A stretch of 58,705 nt of DNA, taken from Mesostigma viride (taxonomy: Eukaryota; Streptophyta; Mesostigmatophyceae; Mesostigmatales; Mesostigmataceae). Position numbers and translations under genes: made by a program. Every line of letters begins with the position of its first letter. The stretch's first letter is position 1. Below the pieces are notes generated by a model. It was not told where the DNA came from and did no database searches. It saw only the letters and a program-made list of their open reading frames with translations. The stretch spans positions 1 through 58,705 of the forward strand of contig RPFO01000395.1 of NCBI GenBank assembly GCA_009746045.1, in the 5' to 3' direction. Shown here in pieces: positions 19,173-29,014 of this stretch.

Positions 19173-19481
19173 TCACTCGGGAAGCTCGACGGGCGGCTTC
19201 TTGTAAATGTACGTGTACGCAAGAATGCCGGCGATCACGACGCCGGCGGTGAGGAATATCATGCCGCTATTGCGCGACTCCTCCTTGGCTATCTCGCGCA
19301 TCTTCATCTCGAACAGCGTTTGCTGCCTCGCCAGCCGCTGGGCCTGGTCGGGCTGCGCGGGCCTCCTGGCAATGCCGCTCGGTGGCGGTGGGAACGATTG
19401 CGACGGGATGTTGATGGGCTCCCTCTCAATCTCGGCGGGGGGTCGCCCGTCCTGCTGTCCTTGCACGTGTTGTTGCGGCAT
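19173..19481 (-). CDS. Small single-pass membrane protein
   Basis: The protein is 102 residues from the ATG at 19481. The N-terminal half is Gln/Pro-rich and polar, a charged helix follows, and a membrane segment lies at about residues 73-91 (GMIFLTAGVVIAGILAYTYIY) with a short KKPP tail. The layout fits a tail-anchored internal-membrane protein of the virion. An alternative ATG at 19543 in another frame reads MSGGAPLGKAFSFSP; joining the two would need one frameshift. Confidence 0.7.
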   Translation of the reverse strand: MPQQHVQGQQDGRPPAEIEREPINIPSQSFPPPPSGIARRPAQPDQAQRLARQQTLFEMKMREIAKEESRNSGMIFLTAGVVIAGILAYTYIYKKPPVELPE

Positions 19482-19601
19482 GCTTCTTCCTCGGCGATAG
19501 GGGAAAATGAGAACGCCTTTCCGAGCGGCGCGCCTCCACTCATGTCGGTGTGTGTACTCAATAGACAGTCCCGAGAATAGGGCGTGCGAAAGCGCGCCGC
19601 C

Positions 19602-20237
19602 TCAGGTGTCGATGTACTCCTCGATGGTGTCTGCGGCGGCGTCTAGCCGTTTTGACACCACCGTGTGTTTCTTGACCGCCAGGACGGGGGTCACCAGGTT
19701 TGCGTACACCCTCTCCAAGTACTTCTCGATGTAGTGGCTGTCCTTCTTGACGAGGGGCTCGCCCGAGTTGGTCCAGTTGGACATGACCCTGAGGAACTTG
19801 ACGATGGCTTTCATTTCCCCGTCCTCCATGCAGGGGTACAGCGTGCTGGAGAAGAACTTGTCGAAGGCCTCCCTGTTCTCGCACGTCATGAGCACAGGTA
19901 TAATCCGTTCCAGCATCCTGAGCCCCTTGCGCCCCTGCTCGTTGATGCTCTCCTCGGCCGCCTTCCAGCCGTCGAGGATGAGCGAGATGCCATTCTTCAT
20001 GACATCGGGCAGGTCCTTCTGGTTCCTGATGTGCATCAGGCACACGACCTCCACGTCGCTGACCGCGCCCTCCATGGCTCCCGATTCGAGCAGCCCGGCG
20101 AGACGCACGATAACGGTCTTGAGGATTGTCTTGCACTCCTCTGCGCTCTCGCCGGTCATGGACTGGGCGGTCCCCACCATGGAGGAGGGGAAGGACCACT
20201 TGTGCATCGTTCCGTTGATGCGGACCTTGACGTCCAT
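19602..20237 (-). CDS. Hypothetical protein, 211 residues
   Basis: This uninterrupted, mostly alpha-helical soluble protein has no membrane segments. I do not recognise the family. It starts at ATG 20237 and is transcribed in the same direction as the membrane protein at 19173, with 120 nt between them. Confidence 0.75.
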   Translation of the reverse strand: MDVKVRINGTMHKWSFPSSMVGTAQSMTGESAEECKTILKTVIVRLAGLLESGAMEGAVSDVEVVCLMHIRNQKDLPDVMKNGISLILDGWKAAEESINEQGRKGLRMLERIIPVLMTCENREAFDKFFSSTLYPCMEDGEMKAIVKFLRVMSNWTNSGEPLVKKDSHYIEKYLERVYANLVTPVLAVKKHTVVSKRLDAAADTIEEYIDT

Positions 20238-20304
20238 CGTTCGATCGCGCTATACAGAACGTTTTGAATTTTTGCGTTTTTTGAGCGCGGTGCGTGCGCT
20301 GCCG

Positions 20305-20505
20305 TTAGCCTAGTCGCGGCTGAAAGACCAACCAGAAGGCGGCGAGAGATCCGGAGACGAAGGCGATCCGCATCCACATGCTCTTGTCCTTGAGCCCGGC
20401 CGCGTACCCGGTATTGTTTTCGTGCGCGTCGGCGAGCGCCAGAGCGAGCATGACGACCATGGCCTTGATGATATCCTGAGTCAACGGGGACCGCGAGAGC
20501 ACCAT
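20305..20505 (-). CDS. Small two-pass membrane protein
   Basis: This 66-residue ORF has two hydrophobic segments, at about residues 12-27 (IIKAMVVMLALALADA) and 46-61 (IAFVSGSLAAFWLVFQ). It starts at ATG 20505, and the divergent gene at 20586 starts 80 nt away, sharing an A+T-rich TATATTTTTTTCG promoter gap. Probably a virion membrane component. Confidence 0.65.
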   Translation of the reverse strand: MVLSRSPLTQDIIKAMVVMLALALADAHENNTGYAAGLKDKSMWMRIAFVSGSLAAFWLVFQPRLG

Positions 20506-20585
20506 TTTGCGTATACCTTGTTGGCATATATTTTTTTCGTCTACGCGCGCCTAATAATTTGCGCTGTAGTGTATATAGGTGCGCG

Positions 20586-21094
20586 ATGTCGGCGGTGCAG
20601 GCTTTCAACAGCATGATGAAGTCCTTCCTGAGCGAGCTCGAGATGGCGTACCCGGAAGAGCGGACCATCCCGGGCATCCTGACGGCGTTCGAGCTGGCGT
20701 GCAAGTCGAACGCCCGGCTGCCGTTGCAGAAGTACATGGAGGCTATCGGGCCTCACATGCAGGCGATCATGTCCAAGGACGAGTCGGTGTTTGAGGCGTT
20801 CGGCGACGTGCCGTACTTGCGGGACGTCAATTTCCAGACCAAGTGGCAAAAGTCCCCCGCCGGCACCCAGGAGGCCATCTGGCAGTACCTGCAGACTCTG
20901 GCCATCATCGGCATCGGCATCCAGGAGATCCCCCCCGAGATCATGCAGCAGGCGGAGGCCATGGCGCAGTCCTTCGCCAACAGTGTGGTGGAGGGGCAGC
21001 AGGACCCCGAGGCGGCGTGCAGGGGCCTCATACAGCACATGATGGAGCAGATGGGCGACGGGGGGACGCGGGCCTACCTCAGCTTGAAAATTAA
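20586..21094 (+). CDS. Conserved giant-virus protein, unknown function (end uncertain)
   Basis: The sequence AVQAFNSMMKSFLSELEMAYPEE, then LPLQKYMEAIGPHMQAIMSKDESVF and IWQYLQTLAIIG resembles, from memory, a helical family found in many mimivirus- and phycodnavirus-type genomes. The start is ATG 20586 after TGTATATAGGTGCGCG. The open frame runs on to 21380 but would then overlap the following gene in a low-quality frame. A one-base change at the G6 run 21060-21065 gives stops at 21088 or 21094, just before the next ATG, so I place the end there. Confidence 0.7.
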
Positions 21095-21117
21095 CGTAGC
21101 TAACTGTAGAAACGCGG

Positions 21118-21552
21118 ATGGGTTTTGTCGACACCTACTTCGAGGGTTTGTCCGACGACTACCTGTCATTCTGGCCGTTGGCGCAGGGGATCCCCTCCAG
21201 GGAGAGGTTCCTTTCGGCGAGGCGGTTCGGAATATACTGCGCCGTGCTCGGAGGCATCCTCACCAACTCGTTTCGAGGCGCCTTCTCTGGTTTCTTGGTT
21301 TCCGTCCTGGCGACGGTGGCGTACATGGTGGACAAGCGACTCATGGTAGGCAGGCAGAAGCGCGAGGCAGACAAGAATAAGGACAACGTGGCAAACTACC
21401 GACCGGGTGTCCCTCCTGGGTCCCTGCAGCGGCCCTCGCCGTCCATCCCACGCGACACCTTTAAGAGCATTGTGGAGCCCTGGAGCGTCGCCGACACAAC
21501 GCGCATGACCAACATGCCGGTGACGGACGACCTGGAACGGCGCTCGTATTGA
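21118..21552 (+). CDS. Small membrane protein
   Basis: The protein is 144 residues. A hydrophobic region at about residues 38-70 (FGIYCAVLGGILTN and GFLVSVLATVAYMV) probably forms two membrane passes. The C-terminal half is polar and Pro-rich. The arrangement is common among small giant-virus virion membrane proteins, but no family is assigned. It starts 23 nt after the inferred end of the upstream gene, so the two may share a transcript. Confidence 0.7.
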   Translation: MGFVDTYFEGLSDDYLSFWPLAQGIPSRERFLSARRFGIYCAVLGGILTNSFRGAFSGFLVSVLATVAYMVDKRLMVGRQKREADKNKDNVANYRPGVPPGSLQRPSPSIPRDTFKSIVEPWSVADTTRMTNMPVTDDLERRSY

Positions 21553-21585
21553 TAAACATATTATTTTCGGCAATAAATTGTACGA

Positions 21586-24500
21586 ATGGATACGCAGCGC
21601 GCCATAACCTCGGGAAAGGCTCACAGCTTGCACTTTAGACATAGGGTGGCCATGGACGTGAGCAACCGCGGTGACGCGACTATTCAGACCATCGCCGACC
21701 ATTACGGAATCGACAAGAAGACAGCGATAAGATATCATGCATTATGGAAACACGACAAGGCATTGGGGCTCGATTACAGCAGGGAAGATGATGTGAAGAG
21801 GTCCGCCCTGCGCCCGATGGTGCGAAGGGCGTGGGACAAGGTGATGAGCAACGGCAGGATGGTGAACGCCGCCAGGATAAGGGACGCGGTTCCGAACCAC
21901 GTGGCCCGTTTTGGAGATCAGGGGTGGAAGGACCTTTCCAAACTCATTTCCTCGCTCCAGACTTCCGCCGTGTCTTACATGTCCGCCGACGACCTGGTGT
22001 ACTTCATCAACAAGGGCGCCGACGAGGAGGGCGCCATCCTCGCACGGGTGCCGAAAGAGACTCGTGCAATGTTCGCAAAGGCGAACGGCCTCTTGCGCGG
22101 TGCCACACTCACGGCTGCCGACGTGCAGAGGGCTCGCAAGGAACACGAGTTGACATACAAGAAGGTAGCGTACGACTACATCGAGAAGGACTTGCGGTAC
22201 GTAAAGGAGAAGTCCAACGACCTACTGGAGTTGCAGAAAACGCTGTTTGCAGAGGATTGCGTCTTCATCGACGAGTTCAGCGTCACGATGAACATGGCGC
22301 CGTCCAGGGCGTGGGCCAAGAAGGGCGAGATACCTCAACTGCGACGGCGCGAACAGAGCGACACGCGCACGATCGTGTGGGCGGCGATGAAGTGGCCCGA
22401 TGACGAGAAGAAGACGCCGGCGTTCTTCCTGCGCATATTCCCCCCGCTGCCTTCCAGGATAGTGAACCACACCCCGTGCTTGAACCAGCGTCACGAGGCG
22501 GTGGCCGAGACTCTTCGCCAGGGGATCTGGTGGGACGGCATCGTGCAAATAGTGGGTGACATATGCAGGCAGGAGGAGGGGGCGGAGGACAGGATACGTC
22601 TGTTCAAGCTCAAGCAGGTCCTCGGCGACATGTCCAAGGACGGCACCTTCTTCTACGATTGGTTCGTCAAGAAGTTCCCCTACGACGAGACGAGGGGCTT
22701 TGCTAACTGCGCCCAGATGCCAGACAAGTTCTGGACCCGGCTGCCCCCGGACGCGGACGGTCAACACGGATACAGGGACATACAAAGGGCCATCAACTGC
22801 ACGTTCATGCGCGAGAACTACTGGCTGGCGTTGCCGGACAAACTGATAGCCGAACACGTGACGTTCACGGACGACAACGAGGAGCGAGTGGAATTCGTGC
22901 TGCGGCTGGCGGCCTACGACTATGTCAGCCAGGCGTACATTTCCCAGCACAACTACAGGGTGTCTAATCGGGTGTACGGCGAAGAGCCGCCGGTGCTGTC
23001 CGGCTGGATGCACAAGGGGAGGAGTGACATCACGATAACGGGCATGCTGGAACGGACGAAGAGCGCCGCACAGGGCAGCGTGGCGCTGGCGTACGACGAC
23101 ACGAGGGGCAGGTACGATCACGAGGAGGACTTTGAGGACGGGATACAGGCCACCATGACGCTGGTGTACAACACTTTTAAAACGTCCTCGTTCGAGACGA
23201 TATACTTATCTCTCTTTTACCCGCTGTCCCAGCCCCACCGCGACCGTCGATCGAAGCTGCACACGGCGTTGGCGAACCCGATAAGCCCCCTGTACAGCAA
23301 GTGGTACGCGGACCTGCACAACAGCAAGAAGGTTGCGGACATGGACCTGGCAAAGGCGTTATTCCATTCGATGAACCTGTCCCTCCAGCGATACACGAAG
23401 AAGCAGAACCTGAGCAGGGTGGAGATGGCCGTCCACATTTGGAAGATCGTGCACGTGTTCAGGGGGGAGAAGGACGCCTTCTTCACTCGCATCCACGAAC
23501 GGCTCCCGTCCTTGGTCGAGGGCGGCGGCGGCTACAAGTACAGGGCGCGGGCGAACCCAGACGGGCCGCCTGCCCCCCCTGCGCCTCCCGCGGCGGACGG
23601 GGACGAGGTGGACGAGGACGCGGAAGAGGAGGCGGAAGGAAACGAGGAGGAGGACAAGTACTTCAACGGCGACATGTTCCCGACCAAGTTCGAGACCCAC
23701 ATAAACAACCTGCTGCCGGCCAGAGCTCCCGCAAAGATACGGCAGCCCAAGGCGTCGGCGGACGGCGTGCGCCACAGGGAGATCTCCACCATCAACTTGC
23801 GCGTTTCCCAGATGCGCGAACTGAACGTGGGCGCCGCTCCGGTCACGGTGTCCAAGTCGCTCTTCCGCTCCTTCATTAGGTCGCTGCCGGACAGTTTCGT
23901 AAAGGGGAAGACCGTGTTGCTGGACGGGGCGAGTTACCACGACCCCGCGTCCAACCGCGACATCGCTCTCAACAACAAACTGCCGCCCCAGCTGGCCGTG
24001 TTCCCCATCTCCGAGCTGTCGCCGCTGGCCCAGCTGCTGCGAAAGAGAGGAGGCGGCGATGGCGTGCTGGAGCCACCCACGCGGTTGTCGATGCGAGAGG
24101 ATGGGCGGAGGCCGGCACTTATTTTCACGCCGCCGTACAGCCCCGAGTACAACCCGATCGAACAGGCCTTCAACACGGGGAAGCACTATATTCGCAAGGA
24201 GGCGTTCCAACACACGAGGACGCGACTAAACCTGTCTATCGCCGTGATTAACGCCTTCCACGCCCTCATCAGGCCGCACGCCATCAAGAACTACATGCTG
24301 TGCTCTGGGTACAGGAGCATTCAAAAGGACGTCGTGCCGCGCAAGATAGACCCCCAACCCGCCCCTGTCACGGATACGGGCGCCCCCGTTCGCAAGTTGA
24401 AGTGCATGGGGCGGTTCGTCGACGGAAAGTACACCGAGGACGACGGCGAGGTACAGCCCCGCAAAGGGCGCGCGCTCGAGTTGGGTTTGCGCGACCACGT

Positions 24501-25180
24501 GTGTCCCGGCAGCATGGAAGGAGACGAGCAGTACAAGACACGCAGCGTCAACATCGTAAGAGCGACCCGTCAGCGCCTCTCCCGGCAAGAGAACCCCCCC
24601 CAAGACCAGGTGCCGCGTGCCGCGCCCGTCCGACTGCCAGGGGTGGATGGGGAAGACCGTGGACTTTGTGCACAAAGGCGAACAGAAACGCGGCGTGATC
24701 GTGAAGGTCCCTCAGCCCAACTCCAACGTCCGCGTGGACTGGCAGGCTGGGAGGGTCAACGACCCCTGGTTCCATGTGAAGGTGGACGGCGTCGTCAAGC
24801 CGCTGCCCGTGATGATAAAACACATCACCCCCCCGGAGGATATCCAGAAGGCGGCGGCCGAGGTTCGAGAAGAAGCCATTCTAAAGGTGGACGTCGAGAA
24901 GGCCGGGAGGGCCATTGGCCGCGCGGAGGAGTACACTGCCCAGATATTGAGAGACAGGGCCATCCAGCAGGACATGGACGTGGATCACTTGTTGGGCCGG
25001 GAAGACAAGCATGTTGTGCATGATGTATTGATGCGACACAAGAGAGTGGTCAAGGACAAGCTCGATTCTGTATTACACGATACGTATACGGTGAAGGAAT
25101 ACGGCAAACGTGCTGGGCGCCTTCTCAATACATCCTACAGACCCCCCGTCCTGCCTTCCATATATATCGAGTACGTTTAA
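21586..25180 (+). CDS. Giant IS630/Tc1-like DDE transposase-type protein (one frameshift at C8)
   Basis: The N-terminus has a helix-turn-helix at about residues 30-56 (DATIQTIADHYGIDKKTAIR). The DDE core is visible: FIDEFSV (Asp229) followed by RAWAKKGEIP, LLDGASYHD (Asp780), and PPYSPEYNPIEQAF (Glu859). In usual IS630/Tc1 transposases the first two Asp are about 90-100 residues apart and the second is 34-35 before the last acid. Here they are 551 and 79 apart, so two large insertions exist. After residue about 1002 the frame breaks at C8 24594-24601 and continues to TAA 25180 with a basic-helical domain that includes GKTVDFVHKGEQKRGVIVKV. I saw no terminal inverted repeats. Possibly a domesticated or host-acquired integrase-like protein. 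Total about 1,198 residues. Confidence 0.75.
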
Positions 25181-25211
25181 AATATTATGTGCTCAGTGGG
25201 TATAAGCCGAG

Positions 25212-25819
25212 ATGCCAGTCAAGGAACCGGTCATTGGAAGTCGACGCCAGGTGTTCAACGGGAGCGCGGACCAGACGGTCGGGGGGCTCGTTAAGACAGA
25301 CCTGGAGAAGAACGCGGAGGAGACATCGTTGCCAAGGTGCGACAGAAGAACGGAGAAGCCCATGAAGAGAACGTGAAGTCCTGGACGAAACTCGTCGGCT
25401 CCATCTATCGCCAGCACGAGATGGAGACTCATTACGACGACTGTCTAAAATGTGAGCGCATGTTCAGTCTCCAGGACGCGATGGAGCGAGCGCGCAAGGA
25501 GACGGAGGCCTTGATGCCAAAGATGAAGTTCGACAGCGGTTTGACGTTGGCTAAAAGAAGCAGAAAGTGTGGGGGCATTGGTGAAAAAGCAGCCTGCGAG
25601 CTCTCTTGTGCCCCGGTCAGATAAGGAGAAGAAGGCCAAGAGGAAGGAGAAGAACGAGATTATAAAGAGCTCAAGAAGAAGAACGACGACAAACCGTGCG
25701 TGCAGTACATCAAACCGAAAAAGGACCCGGCCGCGGGCTGTAAGCCGAGAGCGGTCAAGAAGAGGAAGGCTAAGAAGACCAAGAAGGCTAAGAAGACGGA
25801 ACCGAAGAAGAAGTGTTAA
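25212..25819 (+). CDS. Small viral protein with lysine-rich tail, paralog of 4687-4986 (several frameshifts)
   Basis: From ATG 25212 the start reads RRQVFNGSADQTVGGLVKTDLEKN, then, after a shift near 25316, GDIVAKVRQKNGEAHEENVK. This matches the VMNGRATRTSGGL and GRVVSKAKS motifs of the gene at 4687. A further shift near 25565 and another near 25660 lead to a strongly basic tail, CKPRAVKKRKAKKTKKAKK, ending at TAA 25817-25819. The tail suggests DNA or RNA binding. The protein would be about 200 residues. Confidence 0.65.
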
Positions 25820-25955
25820 CCGGCTTCTTCTGGTACACGGCCGCTCCGTGCTTGAAGGAGTACAGACAGGGGAAGGAGCAGAACCAGCTGTCACGGGAGT
25901 GCACCCCCGATGTGTCCGGGTGATGGAACTTCAGGCAATAGGAACACTGTTTCAT
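25788..25955 (-). CDS. Small zinc-finger-like protein
   Basis: This 55-residue reading starts at ATG 25955 with KQCSYCLKFHHPDTSG and continues with DSWFCSFPCLYSF. The CxxC pair plus FCSxPC resembles FCS-type zinc fingers. It overlaps the end of the convergent basic-tail gene by 32 nt. The longer frame to 26012 would start at TTG and is less likely. Confidence 0.55.
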   Translation of the reverse strand: MKQCSYCLKFHHPDTSGVHSRDSWFCSFPCLYSFKHGAAVYQKKPVNTSSSVPSS

Positions 25956-26027
25956 CGCGCGATGGTGCGTCGATGGGTGCTTAAACAGTATAGCAGTTTT
26001 TCTTTTTGTCAATATAACCGCGCCGCC

Positions 26028-26516
26028 ATGACCAGGACACTCGTGTTTGTCGACTTGGACCAGTGCTCCAAAGAGGCCGCGCGGATTAACCCGTTCGCCT
26101 GCCGCATTGTCGCGTACTGCGGCAGGGGCTACAATGGGCCGATCCCCCTCGGCGTGCTTATGCGGTCGCCGTCGCTGTCACGCGAGGCCGCCGACTCGCT
26201 ATTCCAATACGACTTGGGGAAGAGGGTGCAGTCGGGGGACGTGAGACCCGGCGACAGGGTGGTGATCGTGTCCAAGGACGCGTCTTGGTACAACGCCGAC
26301 CCCCATTTGAAGGCGGACGGGGTGAACGACGTGCTCGTCTGCTCCAACGTGCACGACTTGCCCCACGATATAGTGACAGACAGCAGGCCGTTGGAGAGAG
26401 AGGGCATGCCCAAAACCGAGAAGGCTTTTTACAACTTTGTGATGAACAACGTCGCCCCCACGCGAGGGACGAGTTCTGCAGCGCTCACTTGCCAAAAAAA
26501 TGAAACCTACTACTGA
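26028..26516 (+). CDS. Hypothetical protein, 162 residues
   Basis: The first strand TLVFVDLDQC and the later VVIVSKDASWYNADPHLK and DVLVCSNVHDLPHDI suggest an alpha/beta fold with acidic residues at strand ends, as in NYN/PIN-like or HAD-like proteins. I cannot assign it firmly. The start is ATG 26028 in a CGCCGCCATGA context. The next gene begins at 26500, inside its last codons. Confidence 0.65.
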   Translation: MTRTLVFVDLDQCSKEAARINPFACRIVAYCGRGYNGPIPLGVLMRSPSLSREAADSLFQYDLGKRVQSGDVRPGDRVVIVSKDASWYNADPHLKADGVNDVLVCSNVHDLPHDIVTDSRPLEREGMPKTEKAFYNFVMNNVAPTRGTSSAALTCQKNETYY

Positions 26517-26757
26517 TACAATGACGACATCCGCGTTTGTTCTGGTCTCCGCGTCCGTCGCCCTGTTCTATATCTCCTGCCTTACCAAGAGCCGATGGGG
26601 CGTGTGTCGCGAGTGCGGCGAGGCGCTGACACCTGATGCACCGCCGGCGGAGTTTGGCAGCATGGAAAGGAAGACGCTCGAGACGGCGCACTCTCGCGAG
26701 GTGCAGATTCGCAGGACAGGGCAAGAGCACGTGCAAGTCGGTTACGACAATTTCTAA
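26500..26757 (+). CDS. Small membrane-anchored protein with CxxC
   Basis: The protein is 85 residues. An N-terminal hydrophobic segment (about residues 11-27, AFVLVSASVALFYISCL) is followed by CRECGE and a polar tail. An in-frame ATG at 26521 is an alternative start. It overlaps the preceding gene by 17 nt, which favours the downstream ATG or translational coupling. Confidence 0.6.
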   Translation: MKPTTDTMTTSAFVLVSASVALFYISCLTKSRWGVCRECGEALTPDAPPAEFGSMERKTLETAHSREVQIRRTGQEHVQVGYDNF

Positions 26758-26780
26758 TATATGGTTATAATAATCAATCC

Positions 26781-27118
26781 ATGTCTTCCAGCATCATTTT
26801 TGCTAACAACGCCACCAGCGAGGACGCGGGCCGTCTGTGGGACCCGTCACTGGACTTCACCGTCAATTACCCAGTCAACGCCATGCCGCAGTACTTGTCG
26901 CTCGGTGGCCGCATCGAGCCTTCCCTCGATTCCATGCGAGTCAGGGGGGGTCCGCCGCTATCAACCAGAACCGGTCGCTGCTGATCGACGACCGCGTGAT
27001 GGCCCCCTACGCTAACATGTATTGGGATCAAATGAAGAGGGGGGACCGGTATGTGGACGGACTCACCCCCATGTTAACGGACATCCCTCCTGGTTTGATT
27101 GACGGGTATTCGGTGTAG
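26781..27118 (+). CDS. Hypothetical protein, about 112 residues (frameshift at G7)
   Basis: It starts at ATG 26781 with SSSIIFANNATSEDAGRLWD. The frame breaks at the G7 run 26944-26950 and continues with AINQNRSLLIDDRVMAPYAN to TAG at 27116-27118. No family is recognised. Its size and position among structural genes suggest a minor virion component. Confidence 0.6.
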
Positions 27119-27164
27119 TCATGTTGAAAATATATATCAGTGATTTAATGACAACACAGCCAGC

Positions 27165-28511
27165 ATGTTTCTTATTATGTCAGCGGTGGCAGTAGCCGGA
27201 TACTTGTTGCGCCCCCCGCCAGTCAGCCGCCAGCCATTCTCGGCGTTGGAACTGGACGACATACCGCCGCCGCCCCAATACTTGCTGTCCCACCCCAACT
27301 CGCTGGGGTTTCCTATGGTGCCTAATTACACGGCGAGAGGAGGGTACGGCCCTGGCGATTCGGCGTACTCCACGGCGCCCAACCAGGCGATAGGGTTCGA
27401 ACGCAGCGTGTCGGGAGTTGACATGCACGTACAGCCGCCAGAGGGGCACGAGGGCGGCGTGATGTTCGCTCCTGGCGGGTTCCCCCGGCCATCAATGTAC
27501 AGCGCCCCGCCAGCCAGCGCCGCCGCCACGGGGATACCGGGTGTCGACGTGTCCAACGAGAGACAGCCTGTGGAGCTCGCCGATTTCCAGGGCAGCGTGA
27601 TGCCAGACAGGGCGTTTCCTATCCAAAAAACCTGGGAGTTCAACGTGGCCAGGGAGAGGGACCCCCGCACGGGGCCTGAGACGCTGAACAGAAATTTCAA
27701 TATACCGAGCCGCGGCTGCGAGTCAACCACCCCAACCCCCAGGTGGCGCATCTGGAGCAGAGGAGTCTGCCCACCACGAGCATGGGGAACGGGGGGTGGC
27801 ACTACGCGCGGGGATGGAACACCGCCCACCGCTGGCGGACTTCCATCCGGCGGGGGCGCGGATGAGTGACATGTACCACGCCACCGTCCTCCCCGAGCGT
27901 GCCGCCACGACATCGAACCCCACCCAGGTGTCTGACGCGTACAACGGCGTCGAGGCCTCGCGCTGGGGCTCGTCCGACCACAACCGGGGAGACCCGAAGA
28001 GGTACGCCACACTCGACGCGCTGGAGAGCCACCCGGCTCCGGTGGGCGACTTTGGAGTGCAGGCTCTCCAGTTGGGCGAGCGGGTCGGCGACGTGAGGGA
28101 GCCGCTGAATCCAAAGACCTACGAATCCAGGGTGTCGAACGCCGAGTTCTCCAACCCGTACCAGTCCTTCAGGGGGACAAGCACACGCGCGTCCAAGTCA
28201 ACAAGGTGTTCGAATGGCGCGATGCCAACTCCGAGTTGCCAGAGAGCATGGAGGTCATGGAAAACACGCAGCAGGTGGCGCGCTTCCCCAAGATCGGGGA
28301 TGCGGAACTGGGGGCGGTGGGCAGAAGCGTGGAAGATGTTTCTAACTACACCGCGCAGGAAAAGAACCGGGGAGACAGGATGGAGCGCCCCGGCCGCGTC
28401 GGGGTCAGCAGCGTGCAGATGGGCGTCGGCGACAGCTCGAACGTGGCCGCATACTCGGCGCTCATGAAGAACCCGTACTATATCCCCAACATCAGTCACC
28501 CCGACAGTTGA
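27165..28511 (+). CDS. Membrane-anchored structural-type protein, about 445 residues (three frameshifts)
   Basis: From ATG 27165 a short hydrophobic segment (FLIMSAVAVAGYLL) is followed by a long Pro/Gly-rich polar region. The frame changes near 27708 into LRVNHPNPQVAHLEQRSLP, near 27830 into ADFHPAGARMSDMYH, and near 28175 (GGGGGAC) into HTRVQVNKVFEWRDAN, ending at TGA 28511. Each change keeps the sense and composition. The layout (N-terminal anchor, long low-complexity Pro-rich part, no Cys) fits a virion membrane or tegument-type protein. No family is recognised. Confidence 0.65.
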
Positions 28512-29009
28512 TGGGCGCGTCCGAATCGTAGGTGGCCTCCTCCCGCGCGCCGGCGATGGTGTTGTGATCGTCCTCGTCGTCACTGGGCTCGAAGGGTGAT
28601 TCACCCGAGTCGTCCTCCTCCTCGGTATCATCCAACTCCTCCTCCTCCTCCTCCTCCTCCTCCTCGGTGTCATCCAACTCCTCCTCGTCCGTGGCCTCCT
28701 CCTCCTCCTCCTCCTCACACATGGGGGCATCCGTGTCCTCCTCCTCGTCGTCTATGAAACTGCTTTCGTACGAGCCGTCCTCCTCTGTCTCCTCCTGTTC
28801 GCTGTCCATGGCGTCCTCCCCCCCTCCTCCTCTGAGTAATCGTCCTCGGGCATCTCACACGGGGCGTACTTCTCTGGGCGTTTGACTGCGCGTCCCGACC
28901 GGGTTGTGGTGGCTGACCTGGTTGCAGGCATGTATACCAAGCGGTAAGATTTTGTGCGGCGGTCAAACGCCTCGAAACAAAAAATATTATCTTCTTCAGA
29001 AGTATACAT
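28492..29009 (-). CDS. Highly acidic protein (one frameshift at C7)
   Basis: It starts at ATG 29009 (TSEEDNIFCFEAFDRRTKSY). A basic TRSGRAVKRPEKY patch follows, then a frame change at the C7 run 28818-28824, after which the protein is almost only Glu, Asp and Ser: runs of up to ten Glu. The end lies at 28492, overlapping the end of the convergent gene by 20 nt. The product is about 170 residues. Acidic tails of this type are common in histone-chaperone-like or DNA-mimic proteins, but that is speculation. Confidence 0.65.
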
Positions 29010-29014
29010 CCGGC

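Noticed and set aside
20586-21380. Full open frame to 21380 as one long protein
   Set aside because: The last 95 codons overlap the next membrane-protein gene and lose family-like sequence exactly after a G6 run, so an earlier end is more likely.
21553-25211. Terminal inverted repeats around the DDE gene
   Set aside because: I compared the flanks by eye and found no matching inverted ends or obvious target duplication.
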